Source: Paenibacillus sp. P25 (lineage in GTDB: Bacteria > Bacillota > Bacilli > Paenibacillales > NBRC-103111). From it: a DNA stretch of 64,000 nt. The position numbers and the translations under genes are program-made. The notes beneath the pieces were generated by a model. The model was given only the letters and a program-made list of their open reading frames with translations. It was not told where the DNA came from and did not search any database. Location: NCBI GenBank assembly GCA_024704175.1, contig CP085629.1:6551001-6615000 (forward strand). The letters run 5' to 3'. Shown one piece after another: positions 9,293 to 18,185 of this stretch; position 1 is the first letter of the stretch; the number at the start of each line of letters is the position of its first letter.

Positions 9293-10512
9293 TTGGATCC
9301 GATACTAATCGGCCTCGCCGGGTGGGGCGATCACGATGAGCTTTACGGCGGAGGGACGGCGGCCAAGGACAAGCTGTCGACGTATGCCGGGCATTTTCCG
9401 GTGGTGGAGGTGGACAGCTCCTTTTATGCGGTTCAATCCCGGAACAACTATGAAAAATGGGTCAAGGACACGCCGGACGGCTTTCGCTTCCTGATCAAGG
9501 CGTACCAGGGGATGACCGGGCACCAGCGGGAGCGCGGAGGGCGCGACCAAGGGCCGCTCGCGGTGCGCCGCGTGCTGGAGGCGATGGCGCCGGAAGACGG
9601 GGCGGGCCGGGCCGTAAGCGCAGATGCGGAAGCAGGAGGCACGCGGGCGGACGCCTGGCCCGGAGGCGCCGATGCGGAGGCAGGAGGCACGCGATCAGGC
9701 GGTGGCCCGGGTGCGCAGACCGCAGAAGGCATGCGGGCGGATGCCCGGCCCGAAGGCGCGGAGGCGGGCGGCACGCGGTCTGCGGGCGCAGATCGGCAGG
9801 CGGGCGTCATGCGGGCCGCAGCGACCGGCGGTGAAGCCGGCGCCGGGAAGGCGGCCGATGCCGGTGAGCCCGGCCCCGATGCGGAGCCTACTCTCGGGGA
9901 CGAGGCGGCGGCCGGCGACCTCGCCGGGCTGTTCCGCGCGTTCCGCGAGTCGATCGAGCCGGTAATCGCAGCGGGCAAGCTGTTCGCGGTGCTGTTCCAG
10001 TATCCGCCGTGGTTCGAATGTACACGGGAGAGCGTGGAGACGCTGCGCAGGGCGAAGGCGGCGATGGGCGATGTCCCGGTGGCGCTGGAGTTCCGCCACC
10101 AGAGCTGGTTCACCCCGCAGATGCGGGAGCGGACGCTCTCCTTCATGGTGAAGGAGGGCTGGATCCACAGCATCTGCGATGAGCCGCAGGCGGGCGCGGG
10201 CAGCGTGCCCACCGTGCTGCAGGCTACGCACCCGGAGAAAACCGTGGTGCGGTTTCACGGACGCAACGTCGCCGGATGGCACAGCGGCGGCCAGCCCAAT
10301 TGGCGCGATGTGCGCTACCTGTACCACTACAACGAGGCGGAGCTCGCCGAGTGGAAGGAGCGCCTCCTGCGCCTCAAGCGGGAGACGGCGCAGACCGCCG
10401 TCATCTTCAATAACAACTCCGGCGGCCACGCGCCGGGAACGCCAAGCAGCTGATGCGGATGCTCGGCATCGACTACGAGGGCCTTGCGCCGCGCCAACTG
10501 GATTTATTTTGA
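9293..10512 (+). CDS. DUF72 (YecE/YunF-like) protein with long low-complexity insert
   Basis: Starts at TTG 9293 after GGAAGGAAGGGA. Both ends are standard DUF72: LIGLAGWGDHDELY and VVEVDSSFYAVQSR at the front, LFAVLFQYPPWFEC, VALEFRHQSWF and VRFHGRNVAGW later. Between residues about 95 and 210 lies an Ala/Gly/Arg/Asp-rich stretch with a degenerate AEAGGTRADA-like repeat. The last 27 residues (AAGNAKQLMRMLGIDYEGL to the stop at 10512) are in another frame after a break near 10430. DUF72 folds as a TIM barrel; function unknown. Usual length is about 280 residues, here about 405. Confidence 0.75.
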
Positions 10513-10635
10513 CCGGCCATGCAGCCGGCAAATCCGGCGACTGCCGCGTCCGTCAACCGACGTCTCCCGCGAGAACAAAAGAGAGTGACGGTCGCCCCGG
10601 AGCCGAATCGAGACCTACGAACTGTGGAACTCCGG

Positions 10636-11432
10636 CTAGAACATCGTGTTGTCGTTAGCCGATGTCGCCGGGACCAGCTGGATAACGTCCCAGTGCTCGA
10701 CGACCTTGCCGTCCCGCACCCGGAAGATGTCGACGACGGCCGCCCCGAGGTCGTCTGCGTTCAACTGGAAGTGGTGGTGGAAGGCGACATAGTCGCCCTC
10801 GGCGATGACCCGCTTGAGGCTGATACTAAGGTCCGGGTTCACGGCGAAGGCCGAGGTGAACTGCTCCTTGGCGGCCGCGATGCCGTTAGGGGACTGCGGG
10901 TTGTGCTGGTAGAACGGGTCGGCGCCGTACCGGTCGAAGGTGGTGACGTCCCGGTCGACGGTCACCTCGTCGAACATGGCGAGTGCGACCTGCTTGCTGG
11001 CGGCGGTGGACACGGCCAGGTCCGGCGACTGCCCGGCCGGGGTGGTTAAGGTGGAGAACATGTCGTTGCCGTTGACGTCGCTGTCCGGGACCGGCTGCAT
11101 CACCTCCCAGTGCTCGACGATCTTGCCGTCCCGGACCCGGAAGATGCCGACCATCGCCTGGCCCCGGGTGCCGGGCTCCAACACGGCGTGGGTGTGCAGC
11201 AGAACCAGGTCGTCCTCGGCGATGACCCGCTCGATAATGACGTGCATCTCCGGGTATGCGGTCCGGAGGCCGGTCACGACGCCGCGTACGGCCTCGGGGC
11301 CGCCGGGGACTGCGGGTTGTGGTCGATGTATTCGGTCCCAATGAACTTGTCGATGACGGCAAGGTTGCCGTGGTTAAACAATTCGTCGTAGAAGTGGATC
11401 ACCATTTCTTTGTTCTCAGCGGTCATGGTCAT
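10636..11432 (-). CDS. tandem SnoaL-like domain protein (frame break), probably acquired
   Basis: Two SnoaL/NTF2-like domains in one chain of about 265 residues. The first begins MTAENKEMVIHFYDELFNHG and continues past a frame break near 11280-11310 as VVTGLRTAYPEMHVIIERVI; the second begins VALAMFDEVTVDRDVTTFDR. Both end with the same motif, FRVRDGKIVEHWEVMQPVP and FRVRDGKVVEHWDVIQLVP. Codons end almost always in C or G (GTC, GAC, ATC, CGG), unlike the neighbours, which suggests transfer from an actinobacterium. SnoaL-fold proteins are cyclases, hydrolases or carriers of small ligands; the substrate is unknown. Confidence 0.72.
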
Positions 11433-11580
11433 GCCTCACTTTCTGCCCCAGGCGGGCAATTGTTCCGGGTTTTGATCTTTCTTACACCCACAATTATGGA
11501 CTATATAATTTATAATGAGAAGTAGGCACAGTAATGTGGTATAGTATAAAAAAAGGTACTGTAATGAAGGAGGCCAAAGT

Positions 11581-11943
11581 GTGGAAAAAAAGGACCCCGA
11601 GGAGTGTGAATTCGTTGTGGCGCTTGATACGTTCGTGGGTAAAAGGAAACCGGTTATTCTTCACTATTTGCTTCAAGGCGAAACTTTGCGCTTCAACGAG
11701 TTAAGAAGGTTATTGCCCGATATCACCCAAAGAATGCTTACCCTTCATTTGCGCGAATTAGAGGAGGAAGACATTATTAAACGGGTCGTTTACCCGCAAA
11801 TCCCGCCAAAAGTGGAGTATTCCATTACGGAATACGGAAAAAGCTTGGCTCCCGTTATGGAGTCCATATATCAATGGGGAGTTGCCCATGTCGAACATAA
11901 GAAGCGTAAAAAGGAGAATACATTACAAAAAGATTCGGTCTAG
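11581..11943 (+). CDS. HxlR family transcriptional regulator
   Basis: Complete, 120 residues, GTG start after AAGGAGGCCAAA. Winged-helix features are RKPVILHYLLQGETLRFNEL, then ITQRMLTLHLRELEEEDIIK and the wing VEYSITEYGKSL. It is divergent from the SnoaL gene, a common HxlR arrangement with a neighbouring redox or detoxification gene. Its base composition is clearly more AT-rich than the SnoaL gene, so the two genes probably came together from different sources. A near-repeat (CACAGTAATG and TACTGTAATG) lies at about 11527-11566 upstream. Confidence 0.82.
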   Translation: MEKKDPEECEFVVALDTFVGKRKPVILHYLLQGETLRFNELRRLLPDITQRMLTLHLRELEEEDIIKRVVYPQIPPKVEYSITEYGKSLAPVMESIYQWGVAHVEHKKRKKENTLQKDSV

Positions 11944-12024
11944 AGTTCTATATTACGCCGGCCCGTTTCAAAACCTCTTACCCGTCCCGGTCCCCAGCCG
12001 CCTGAAGCAAACGGCACCAGGCGG

Positions 12025-13124
12025 TTATTTCTTTCCTCCGGTGGGGACGAAATCGCGCAGCGACTCTTTCATCCGCTTTCCGCTCAGCTTCCCCTGCAGC
12101 TTGATTTCATAGTAGCGATTCCCTTGTTGCCCCACATAGACACCGGGCTCCGAACCGTCCCCATAAACCTTCCAGTGCAGCCCGTTCAAATCGAATTCTT
12201 CCCGGACACCGGGAATCCGGGTTGGATTATGCGCGTCACCATAGAAGAGGGAGCCGCCGGGAAGCTTCCCCTCCTCCTTGCTTTTCTCGCTGTATTCCTC
12301 CACGAACAGGAACCCTTGGATGGTCTGCCCGTCGCTCTCCCTGTACACCGCTTCCGGCGGCTCATAGGTCAAACCCGTTCCGTACCAGGCGGCGTCCGGC
12401 GCTCCTTCGTCGGCATAGCTGGCCCCCGTCAGCTTGTATTTCGTACGCGGCCCCTGGAATTCATACAAATGCGGATCGATCTTCCGGATATTGGCGATTA
12501 CGGCGGCGACTTCTTCGGGATCGTTCTTCGAGGCGAGGATGCGGGTGGTGTCGACTTGACCTACCGCTTCCGCGCGCTTTACGGCCTGGTATTCGTAGAC
12601 GGCGTCCTTCGGGTCGACCTGCCGTGAGCTAAGGTTCACCTTCACCGCCAGCTTGTCGGACGGATCGATCCCTTGAATCGTATAGAGACCCGCCCCCGGT
12701 ACGAACTCGTTGCTGTCGCCATCCTTTTTTATGACCCATTCGCCGGTCCGCTCCACCTGGCCGATCTGCTTGTCGATATGCGATGCCTCGATCAGCTCGT
12801 CTGTTGTCATATAATAGTAGCCGTTATAAATGACATAGCCCCCGGTAATCGGCACCGTTGCCGTCGTTTCGCCTTTTTTATGACCGCCCGATGATCGCCC
12901 ATATACAAATAGCCGGACAGCGCCTTGGTTCCGAGAGGAACCGCGATCAGCGCAAGGCAGGCCGCGGCCCCGAGAAGCGACCATTTCTTGCCCGGAGCGG
13001 GCTTAGGGACGGTTGTTTGCTTCAAGACACTAGCGCTCAGCCGGTCGATCGTGTCCCCGGATACTTCGAGGCGGCGGTCCAGGTGGGCTTTGGCCGCTTC
13101 CATTTGACGGTCTAGACGTTCCAT
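12025..13124 (-). CDS. membrane-anchored anti-sigma factor (frame break)
   Basis: Starts at ATG 13124, overlapping the end of the sigma gene by 13 bases. The cytoplasmic N-terminus is helical (MERLDRQMEAAKAHLDRRLE); a membrane helix follows (WSLLGAAACLALIAVPLGTKAL). A frame break near 12880 leads to a 290-residue outer domain beginning TTATVPITGGYVIYNGYYYM and ending at 12025. The layout and coupling to an ECF sigma gene identify it as the cognate anti-sigma factor; the outer domain is not a recognised sensor, and its signal is unknown. Confidence 0.75.
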
Positions 13125-13632
13125 TCCGGCATCTCCTCCTGCATCTGTGTTCTGAGCTTGTCCAAGGCCCGGGTCAGGCGAACGCGGACGGTCGATTGCT
13201 TTTCCCCAGCGGCTCGGCGATTTCCCGCGATTTATACCCTTCAAAATAATATAACAGCACGACCTCGCGGTATTTCAGCGGCAGGCCGAGCAGGCGGGCG
13301 AGGAGTTCATTTTCGCCAAGTTTCCGCATCAGCTGATTCTCCGGCAAACCGGTTTCGCTTCGGGTTAAGGGCAGCATGCCTGTAAGCCGCTGTTTGCGGT
13401 AGGACCACGATTTCAGCACATCTTTGCTGCGCTGGATCGTCATGCGGAGCAGCACGAACTCGATCTGCGGGTGGGCATCAAGCTCTTCGATCCTGGTAAA
13501 AGCCTTCACGAACACGTCCTGTACGATGTCTTCCGCGGTCATTCGTTCTTTTACATAATAAAAGGCCAGCTGGATCATCCGTTTCCCGAACCGGTGCATC
13601 CAATCGCGGAGCGTCTGCTCCTGCTCTGTCAC
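13112..13632 (-). CDS. ECF-type RNA polymerase sigma factor (frame break near end)
   Basis: GTG start at 13632 after GGAGGTAGTGCC. Region 2 is visible as YVKERMTAEDIVQDVFVKAF; region 4 as LPLKYREVVLLYYFEGYKSR, then a frame break near 13215, then KQSTVRVRLTRALDKLRTQ to the stop at 13112. About 173 residues, normal for ECF factors. It is translationally coupled to the anti-sigma gene and divergent from the lipoprotein at 13815, a possible target. Confidence 0.85.
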
Positions 13633-13814
13633 GGCACTACCTCCATTCCTACTCTTCGATATATAAACGAGGCTCGGGCCGTTTTTGCTACAGGGATCCG
13701 TAGAAAAATATTTCCAGAATTTCGGAACTTTTCGAATCAGTCGCCGCGTTTGAGGGGTAAGAGGGGTTACAACAGGAATCCAATGTGACGCAAGAGAAGA
13801 AGGAGGCTGGCCTC

Positions 13815-14720
13815 ATGAAGAAAATGGTGCTGATGCTCTTGTGCTGCTTGTTGTGCGCTGCGTGTACGAAACCGCCCGTGAAGGATACGGTCACGCGGCC
13901 GGCGGTTGGGAAGGTGGAACCTAAACCGGAATACATCCTCTATTATCACGACTACGATAACATGGATCGCGGAAAACGGGAATTTACCGGCAAAGAAGTT
14001 GCGGTTGACCCGGATTACTACAAGAACAAACCTTTGTCCCGCGGGGATATCGTCTTCTTTAAAAATCCGGAGGTGCACGATTCCGACCTCCAATTGCCGG
14101 AATACAGCATCAGCCGCGTAGTCGGACTGCCCGGGGAACGGGTGAAGGTAGAAGAGGGTCAGATTTACATTAACGGCGCCAAGCTGGAGACGTTCTATGG
14201 TGGAGCGCACCGCGGCGGCGGCGATCTGGCGGAGCTGAAAAGGGTGCTGGAGAAGGAAGGGATCCCGGATAACATGCGGGAGAATATAAAGAACGTGGTT
14301 GAAGCGTTCACTAAAATGTTGGTCAAGGAGCGGACGCTTCAAGCGGATCAGGTTTTTCTGGTGGGCGACGATTGGATCCGGAGTGCGGATAGTGTTCTGT
14401 TCGGGCCGGTCCGGGTTGCCGGTGTCGTGGGTAAGGTGCTTGGCTACGCGGAGCCGCCGTCCGTCTCGGCAGATACGAAGCGGATGAGCCGGGAGGAGGC
14501 CCTGCAGGCAGCGAAGCGGCTGGAGCCGAGCCCCGAGGCCAAATGGAATGCGGTGCAGCGGATGGAGCTGTTCGACATCCACGGACAGCGGTATGCCCGC
14601 CCGGTATGGACCGTCACCGCCGTCTATCCCGCCGGGAATAAGACGGTGATCCGGTTTGATACATTTTCGGGACTGCAGCTGTCGCTTGGCGAAATGGAAC
14701 CTCCCGGGAAGGAAGGGTAG
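13815..14720 (+). CDS. signal peptidase I-like lipoprotein without catalytic residues
   Basis: Starts at ATG 13815 after AAGGAGG. A lipoprotein signal is present (MKKMVLMLLCCLLCAACTKP). Three S26 boxes are clear: RGDIVFFKNP (box C), ISRVVGLPGERVKVEEGQIY (box D) and VGDDWIRSADSVLFGPV (box E). The catalytic Ser region reads YDNMDRG where active enzymes have an SMxPT motif, and the Lys before RVVGLPG is Ser. It therefore looks like a pseudoenzyme held outside the membrane. Residues about 215-300 form an extra domain. It is divergent from the ECF sigma operon, 183 bases away. Confidence 0.75.
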   Translation: MKKMVLMLLCCLLCAACTKPPVKDTVTRPAVGKVEPKPEYILYYHDYDNMDRGKREFTGKEVAVDPDYYKNKPLSRGDIVFFKNPEVHDSDLQLPEYSISRVVGLPGERVKVEEGQIYINGAKLETFYGGAHRGGGDLAELKRVLEKEGIPDNMRENIKNVVEAFTKMLVKERTLQADQVFLVGDDWIRSADSVLFGPVRVAGVVGKVLGYAEPPSVSADTKRMSREEALQAAKRLEPSPEAKWNAVQRMELFDIHGQRYARPVWTVTAVYPAGNKTVIRFDTFSGLQLSLGEMEPPGKEG

Positions 14721-14724
14721 CAGT

Positions 14725-14841
14725 GTGAGTGTGCGGATCGTGCTGCCGATGATCTTAACTCTGGCCCTTCTGGGAGGATGCCGCAGCGGGCCTATGCCGG
14801 GAGCCAAGCCGCCGGAATCCGGTTATATGTCGCTGGCCTGA
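14725..14841 (+). CDS. tiny putative lipoprotein
   Basis: A 38-residue peptide starting at GTG 14725, five bases after the signal peptidase-like gene stops. It has a lipobox (ILTLALLGGC) and a short polar tail (RSGPMPGAKPPESGYMSLA). The ribosome site would be GGAAGGG inside the upstream gene's end, which suggests translational coupling. No family known. It may be a truncated larger lipoprotein. Confidence 0.5.
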   Translation: MSVRIVLPMILTLALLGGCRSGPMPGAKPPESGYMSLA

Positions 14842-14885
14842 GGCGGTTATCAATAAGGAGCAGGGCCGGCTGGCGTTTCCGCCGG

Positions 14886-14984
14886 TCATTTTTTCATTTT
14901 CTTCACAACTGAGATGAAGATCCAAATCAGGGCGAACAGCAATACAAGAATCAGTATCACATTCGGCCAAACGACGGCTCCCAT
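14886..14984 (-). CDS. 32-residue single-helix membrane peptide
   Basis: Starts ATG 14984 with an excellent site (AAAAGGAGGGCCGCTC). The peptide is MGAVVWPNVILILVLLFALI followed by WIFISVVKKMKK: one membrane helix with a positively charged end. The size, ribosome site and composition fit a real small membrane protein. Function unknown. Confidence 0.6.
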   Translation of the reverse strand: MGAVVWPNVILILVLLFALIWIFISVVKKMKK

Positions 14985-15017
14985 GAGCGGCCCTCCTTTT
15001 CTCCCGGTTCACCCGGC

Positions 15018-15243
15018 TTACCTTATATTGGCGAACAGATCCTTAACGGGGCGCAGCGTCAGGTCTTCCGGGGCTCCCCATTCCTTGAGCGACCGCTCTG
15101 TTTCCACGTTCCCGTTCAGCACGTGAAACTCACCCGTCCGGGTGTCAACCCCGCCATGGGGCCCAGCAGGATCCAAAGCACGGCCCGGACGATGGCCGGC
15201 CCGACTCCGGCTCCTTCCACTCCTCCTCGCGCCTCTGCCCCAT
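15018..15243 (-). CDS. small membrane protein, frame disrupted
   Basis: A good start (AAGGAGGGAAGCCGG then ATG at 15243) opens MGQRREEEWKEP. The neighbouring frame then reads GPAIVRAVLWILLGPMAG, a membrane helix, and after a G-run frame change VDTRTGEFHVLNGNVETERS to the TAA at 15018. The three pieces fit one protein of about 75 residues with a central helix. The gene is either decayed or carries indel errors. Confidence 0.45.
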
Positions 15244-15430
15244 CCGGCTTCCCTCCTTGAACGGCATCACCTAATTATAGGGACTATTTTCTATACCAAA
15301 AAGTTGCAGTCCAGCCAAAAAAAGAAACCCCGAGTTCGGGAAACCAAGGTAACCATGAAAAGGGATAGCCGGCCAAGCAGTAACCATCGTCCATTCTGGT
15401 GATAAGAAAAAGCAAACCACGGCCAAACGT

Positions 15431-15446
15431 TGACATAGAGCTGTCA
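15431..15446 (+). promoter_or_regulatory. candidate operator upstream of VOC gene
   Basis: An inverted repeat TGACA-N6-TGTCA is followed 12 bases later by TATAAT at 15459-15464. The TTGACA that overlaps the repeat is 23 bases from this -10 box, too far for a standard promoter, so the repeat may be a regulator site. Low certainty. Confidence 0.3.
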
Positions 15447-15510
15447 GCATAACACCGATATAATCGGATTAATAAAAGAAATCAACCCAATCTAAGGAGA
15501 TGGATGGAAA

Positions 15511-16032
15511 ATGACAACCCCTTCGAAAACCGTTCGGCCGATCCCCGAGGGCTATACTTCGGTGACGCCGTGGATCATTGCAAGAAACACCGTTCAGCTT
15601 TTGGATTTTATTAAAAGAGCGTTTGACGGAGAGGAGCTGAGCTGTATTTATAACCCGGACGGCTCCGTGGGACATGCGGAGATCCGCATCGGTGATGCGA
15701 TAGTCATGGCGTTCGATGCGAAAGAGGAGTGGCCGGATACGCCGGGCTTTCTCCGCCTCTATGTGGAGGACGGCGCCGTGACGTTCGAGAAGGCGCTGCA
15801 GGCCGGGGCAACGGCGGTAACGCAAATGACGGAGCTCTTCTTCGGCGAGCGGGCTGGGCGCGTACAGGATCCGCTTGGCAATGTCTGGTGGATTCACGAG
15901 CGGATCGAAGAGCTGGATCAAGAGGAGATGTTCAAAAGGGCGGGGGAAAGCCGGTATATCGAGGCGATGGGGTATGTTCAGGAATCCTTGCAGCTGGATA
16001 AGCTGTACCTGCAGCACAGCGGCAAGGCTTAG
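15511..16032 (+). CDS. VOC family (PhnB/glyoxalase-like) protein
   Basis: Complete, 173 residues. Starts after AAGGAGATGGATGGAAA. The fold signature is VTPWIIARNTVQLLDFIKRA and the C-terminal GRVQDPLGNVWWIHERIEEL. It matches the PhnB-like group of the vicinal oxygen chelate superfamily, which has no assigned reaction. The last 35 residues (DQEEMFKRAGES onward) are a helical tail common in this group. Confidence 0.82.
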   Translation: MTTPSKTVRPIPEGYTSVTPWIIARNTVQLLDFIKRAFDGEELSCIYNPDGSVGHAEIRIGDAIVMAFDAKEEWPDTPGFLRLYVEDGAVTFEKALQAGATAVTQMTELFFGERAGRVQDPLGNVWWIHERIEELDQEEMFKRAGESRYIEAMGYVQESLQLDKLYLQHSGKA

Positions 16033-16110
16033 GGGCCGGGCCGGCAAAAAGGCCGGAAATCCCCTTTTACCGGACGGAGCAAGACAACCGGGAAGAAGGG
16101 GCTCCGGCCT

Positions 16111-16663
16111 CTACTCTTCCCATACATCCTCCAAGGGGAGTCCCCGCTCCCCGCGGGCCAGGTCGACGACCTTTTGGATAAAAGAGGTTTTGGCTCGGGT
16201 ATACCCATCCGGATCGGAAGCGTACCGTTCCGCCAGGCAGCGTTTGAGCTCTCCGTATTCCTGCACCAAATCGGGATGGGCGCGCAGGTAGTCGCGCAGG
16301 AGCAGCTCATTTCTTTGGTAAAATCCTTCAACCGGCATGATGTGCAGGTGGTGGGTCCGGATCCCGCCCGACTGCCTCACAAACAAGTAGCGGTCCGCCA
16401 TACCTGCCTCGGTGAAGCTGTAACCCATTCCTTCCAGGAGCTTCGCGTACACATCCTGTTCCTGAAAGGGCCGGACGGCTGCGAACATATCGATGATCGG
16501 TTTGGCCTCCTGTCCCGGGATCGATGTCTTTGCCGGTATGCTCGATGGCGGCGATGTGCGGCCCGAGCGCCTCAAGCAGGCGGCTTTTCTCCTGTTCGAA
16601 TTGAACCGGCCATTCCGGGTTGTAGGGGACTACGGTAATCGCGTAAGAGCTTGGTTTGGACAT
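16111..16663 (-). CDS. GrpB/UPF0157 family protein (frame break)
   Basis: Starts MSKPSSYAITVVPYNPEWPV at 16663. A frame break near 16520-16530 joins IAAIEHTGKD to SIPGQEAKPIIDMFAAVRPF, restoring the family's nucleotidyltransferase-like GSTxxPG-KPIID core. Later HHLHIMPVEGF and LRDYLRAHPDLVQEY are family hallmarks. About 184 residues. The family has a nucleotidyltransferase fold; its reaction is not established. Confidence 0.8.
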
Positions 16664-16844
16664 GCGGCGGGGTCCTCCTTTTTTGGTGCTTAAGGATTAG
16701 GATAAAAGTATACCTGAAGAGGCCTGCGCCCGCATGCATCGAAATTCCCAAAGGTGGAAAACATCTGGAGGCGCCTCCGCATAAAAAGCTCCGCATTTCC
16801 CCATTCTAACACCGAGTCTGAACCGGAAAGGAGGAGCCGAAGCC

Positions 16845-17108
16845 ATGGCACGATACGATTCCAGCCTTCAATCGCAGAACCCGATTTCCCAGGCGCAAAA
16901 TTCCGTGGAAACGGCGCATAATGCCGTAACCCAAGCGCAGTCCCATCCCTCGGGACAGATGATCAATCAGGCCGGCCGGGCTGTGCAGCGGGCCGAGCTC
17001 GCCGTCGAGCAGGCGTACGACAGTGATAACAAAGAAGCCGTAAGGCAGGCCGACGAGCAGCTTGCCGCCGACGAAGCGGCGCTGAACAGCCTGAAGCCCA
17101 CCGAATAA
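16845..17108 (+). CDS. small Gln/Ala-rich helical protein
   Basis: Complete, 87 residues, with AAAGGAGGAG and an ATG at 16845. Two helical stretches with regular Ala and Gln spacing (ISQAQNSVETAHNAVTQAQS; VQRAELAVEQAYDSDNKEAV) suggest a helical hairpin or coiled coil. Soluble, no cysteines, no known family. It has its own terminator. Confidence 0.65.
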   Translation: MARYDSSLQSQNPISQAQNSVETAHNAVTQAQSHPSGQMINQAGRAVQRAELAVEQAYDSDNKEAVRQADEQLAADEAALNSLKPTE

Positions 17109-17118
17109 CGAGAGACGC

Positions 17119-17158
17119 TCAACCGCCGCAGTGCCTTCTTAGGCTCTGCGGTTTTTTT
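17119..17158 (+). terminator. intrinsic terminator
   Basis: AACCGCCGCAGTGCC pairs with GGCTCTGCGGTT around TTCTTA (imperfect), followed by a T run. It ends the 16845-17108 gene. Confidence 0.75.
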
Positions 17159-17298
17159 CGGCTGCAAATGCTGCCGAGCAGGTCGCTGAGCGGGGGGCTA
17201 TGCTGTGCCGCCGTTTCTTGCCCGCAGGCCATGTGCTACAATGGAGACAGAACATAACCGCCTGTTACGGCGGTTGGGAGCTCGAGGAGGCGATGGTA

Positions 17299-18185
17299 AT
17301 GGGGACGATCTATTCTGAGGCGGAGCTGGTATGGGACGGCCGAATGACGCTCGGCGAGGGGCCGGTCTGGGATGCCCGGAGCGGGACGTTGATCTTCGTG
17401 GATATTGCGGGCAAGCGGGTGCATTTTCTGGAGCCGAGCCTGCAGACCCACCGCTTCGTCCAGCTGGAGCAGATGGTGGGGGCGGCTGTGCCGCGGCAGT
17501 CCGGGGGCCTCGTGCTGGCGCTGGAGCAGGGCTTTTATACATTGGATCCCGTTACGGGAACGCTGGAGCAACTGGCCGATCCGGAGCCGGGCCGAGCGGA
17601 TATCCGCTTCAACGACGGCAAATGCGATGCGGCGGGGCGCTTCTTCGCGGGGACGATGGACCGGGAGGAGCTGAGCCCCAAGGGAGTGCTGTACGCCCTG
17701 GAGCCGGACGGTACGATCCGCAAGGCGCTGGAGGGCGTAACCACCTCGAACGGTCTCGACTGGAGCCCCGACGGCCGGACGATGTATTATATCGATTCCC
17801 CGACCCGGCGGGTATTCGCTTTCGACTATGATCCGGCTTCGGGGAGCTCGGCAACCGGAGAACGATCGTGATCATCCCGGATGGCGGGGGCTTCCCCGAC
17901 GGGATGACCGTCGATAAGGAAGGAATGCTGTGGGTGGCGCAGTGGGACGGCTGGCAGGTATCGCGCTGGGATCCGCTGACCGGCGAACAGATCGGCTCCG
18001 TTCCGGTTCCAGCTGCGCGCGTGACCTCCGTGGCGTTCGGCGGCCCGGAGCTTGGCGAACTGTACATCACTACGGCGCGCATCGGGCTCACCGGTGAGCA
18101 GCTCGGGAAGCGACCTGCCGCCGGGGGCGTATTCCGCTGCAGGCCGGGCGTTCAGGGGAAGCCTGCCTTTTTCTATGGGGGATAG
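17299..18185 (+). CDS. SMP-30/gluconolactonase family protein (frame break)
   Basis: The ATG at 17299 is chosen because CGAGGAGG lies 8 bases upstream. A six-bladed propeller enzyme with the metal-site signature LGEGPVWD (Glu), TTSNGLDWSPDG (Asn) and GGFPDGMTVDKEG (Asp). A frame break near 17845-17855 joins the two halves; total about 295 residues. Family members hydrolyse sugar lactones such as gluconolactone. It overlaps the start of the following kinase-like gene, so the two are probably co-translated. Confidence 0.82.

Noticed and set aside
9448..10212. 254-residue minus-strand open frame
   Set aside because: Shadow of the DUF72 gene in GC-rich repetitive DNA; composition is Ser/Ala/Pro/Arg with no start site and no domain.
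15430..15464. TTGACA and TATAAT before the VOC gene as a promoter
   Set aside because: Spacing is 23 bases, outside the normal 16-19; kept only as a candidate operator.
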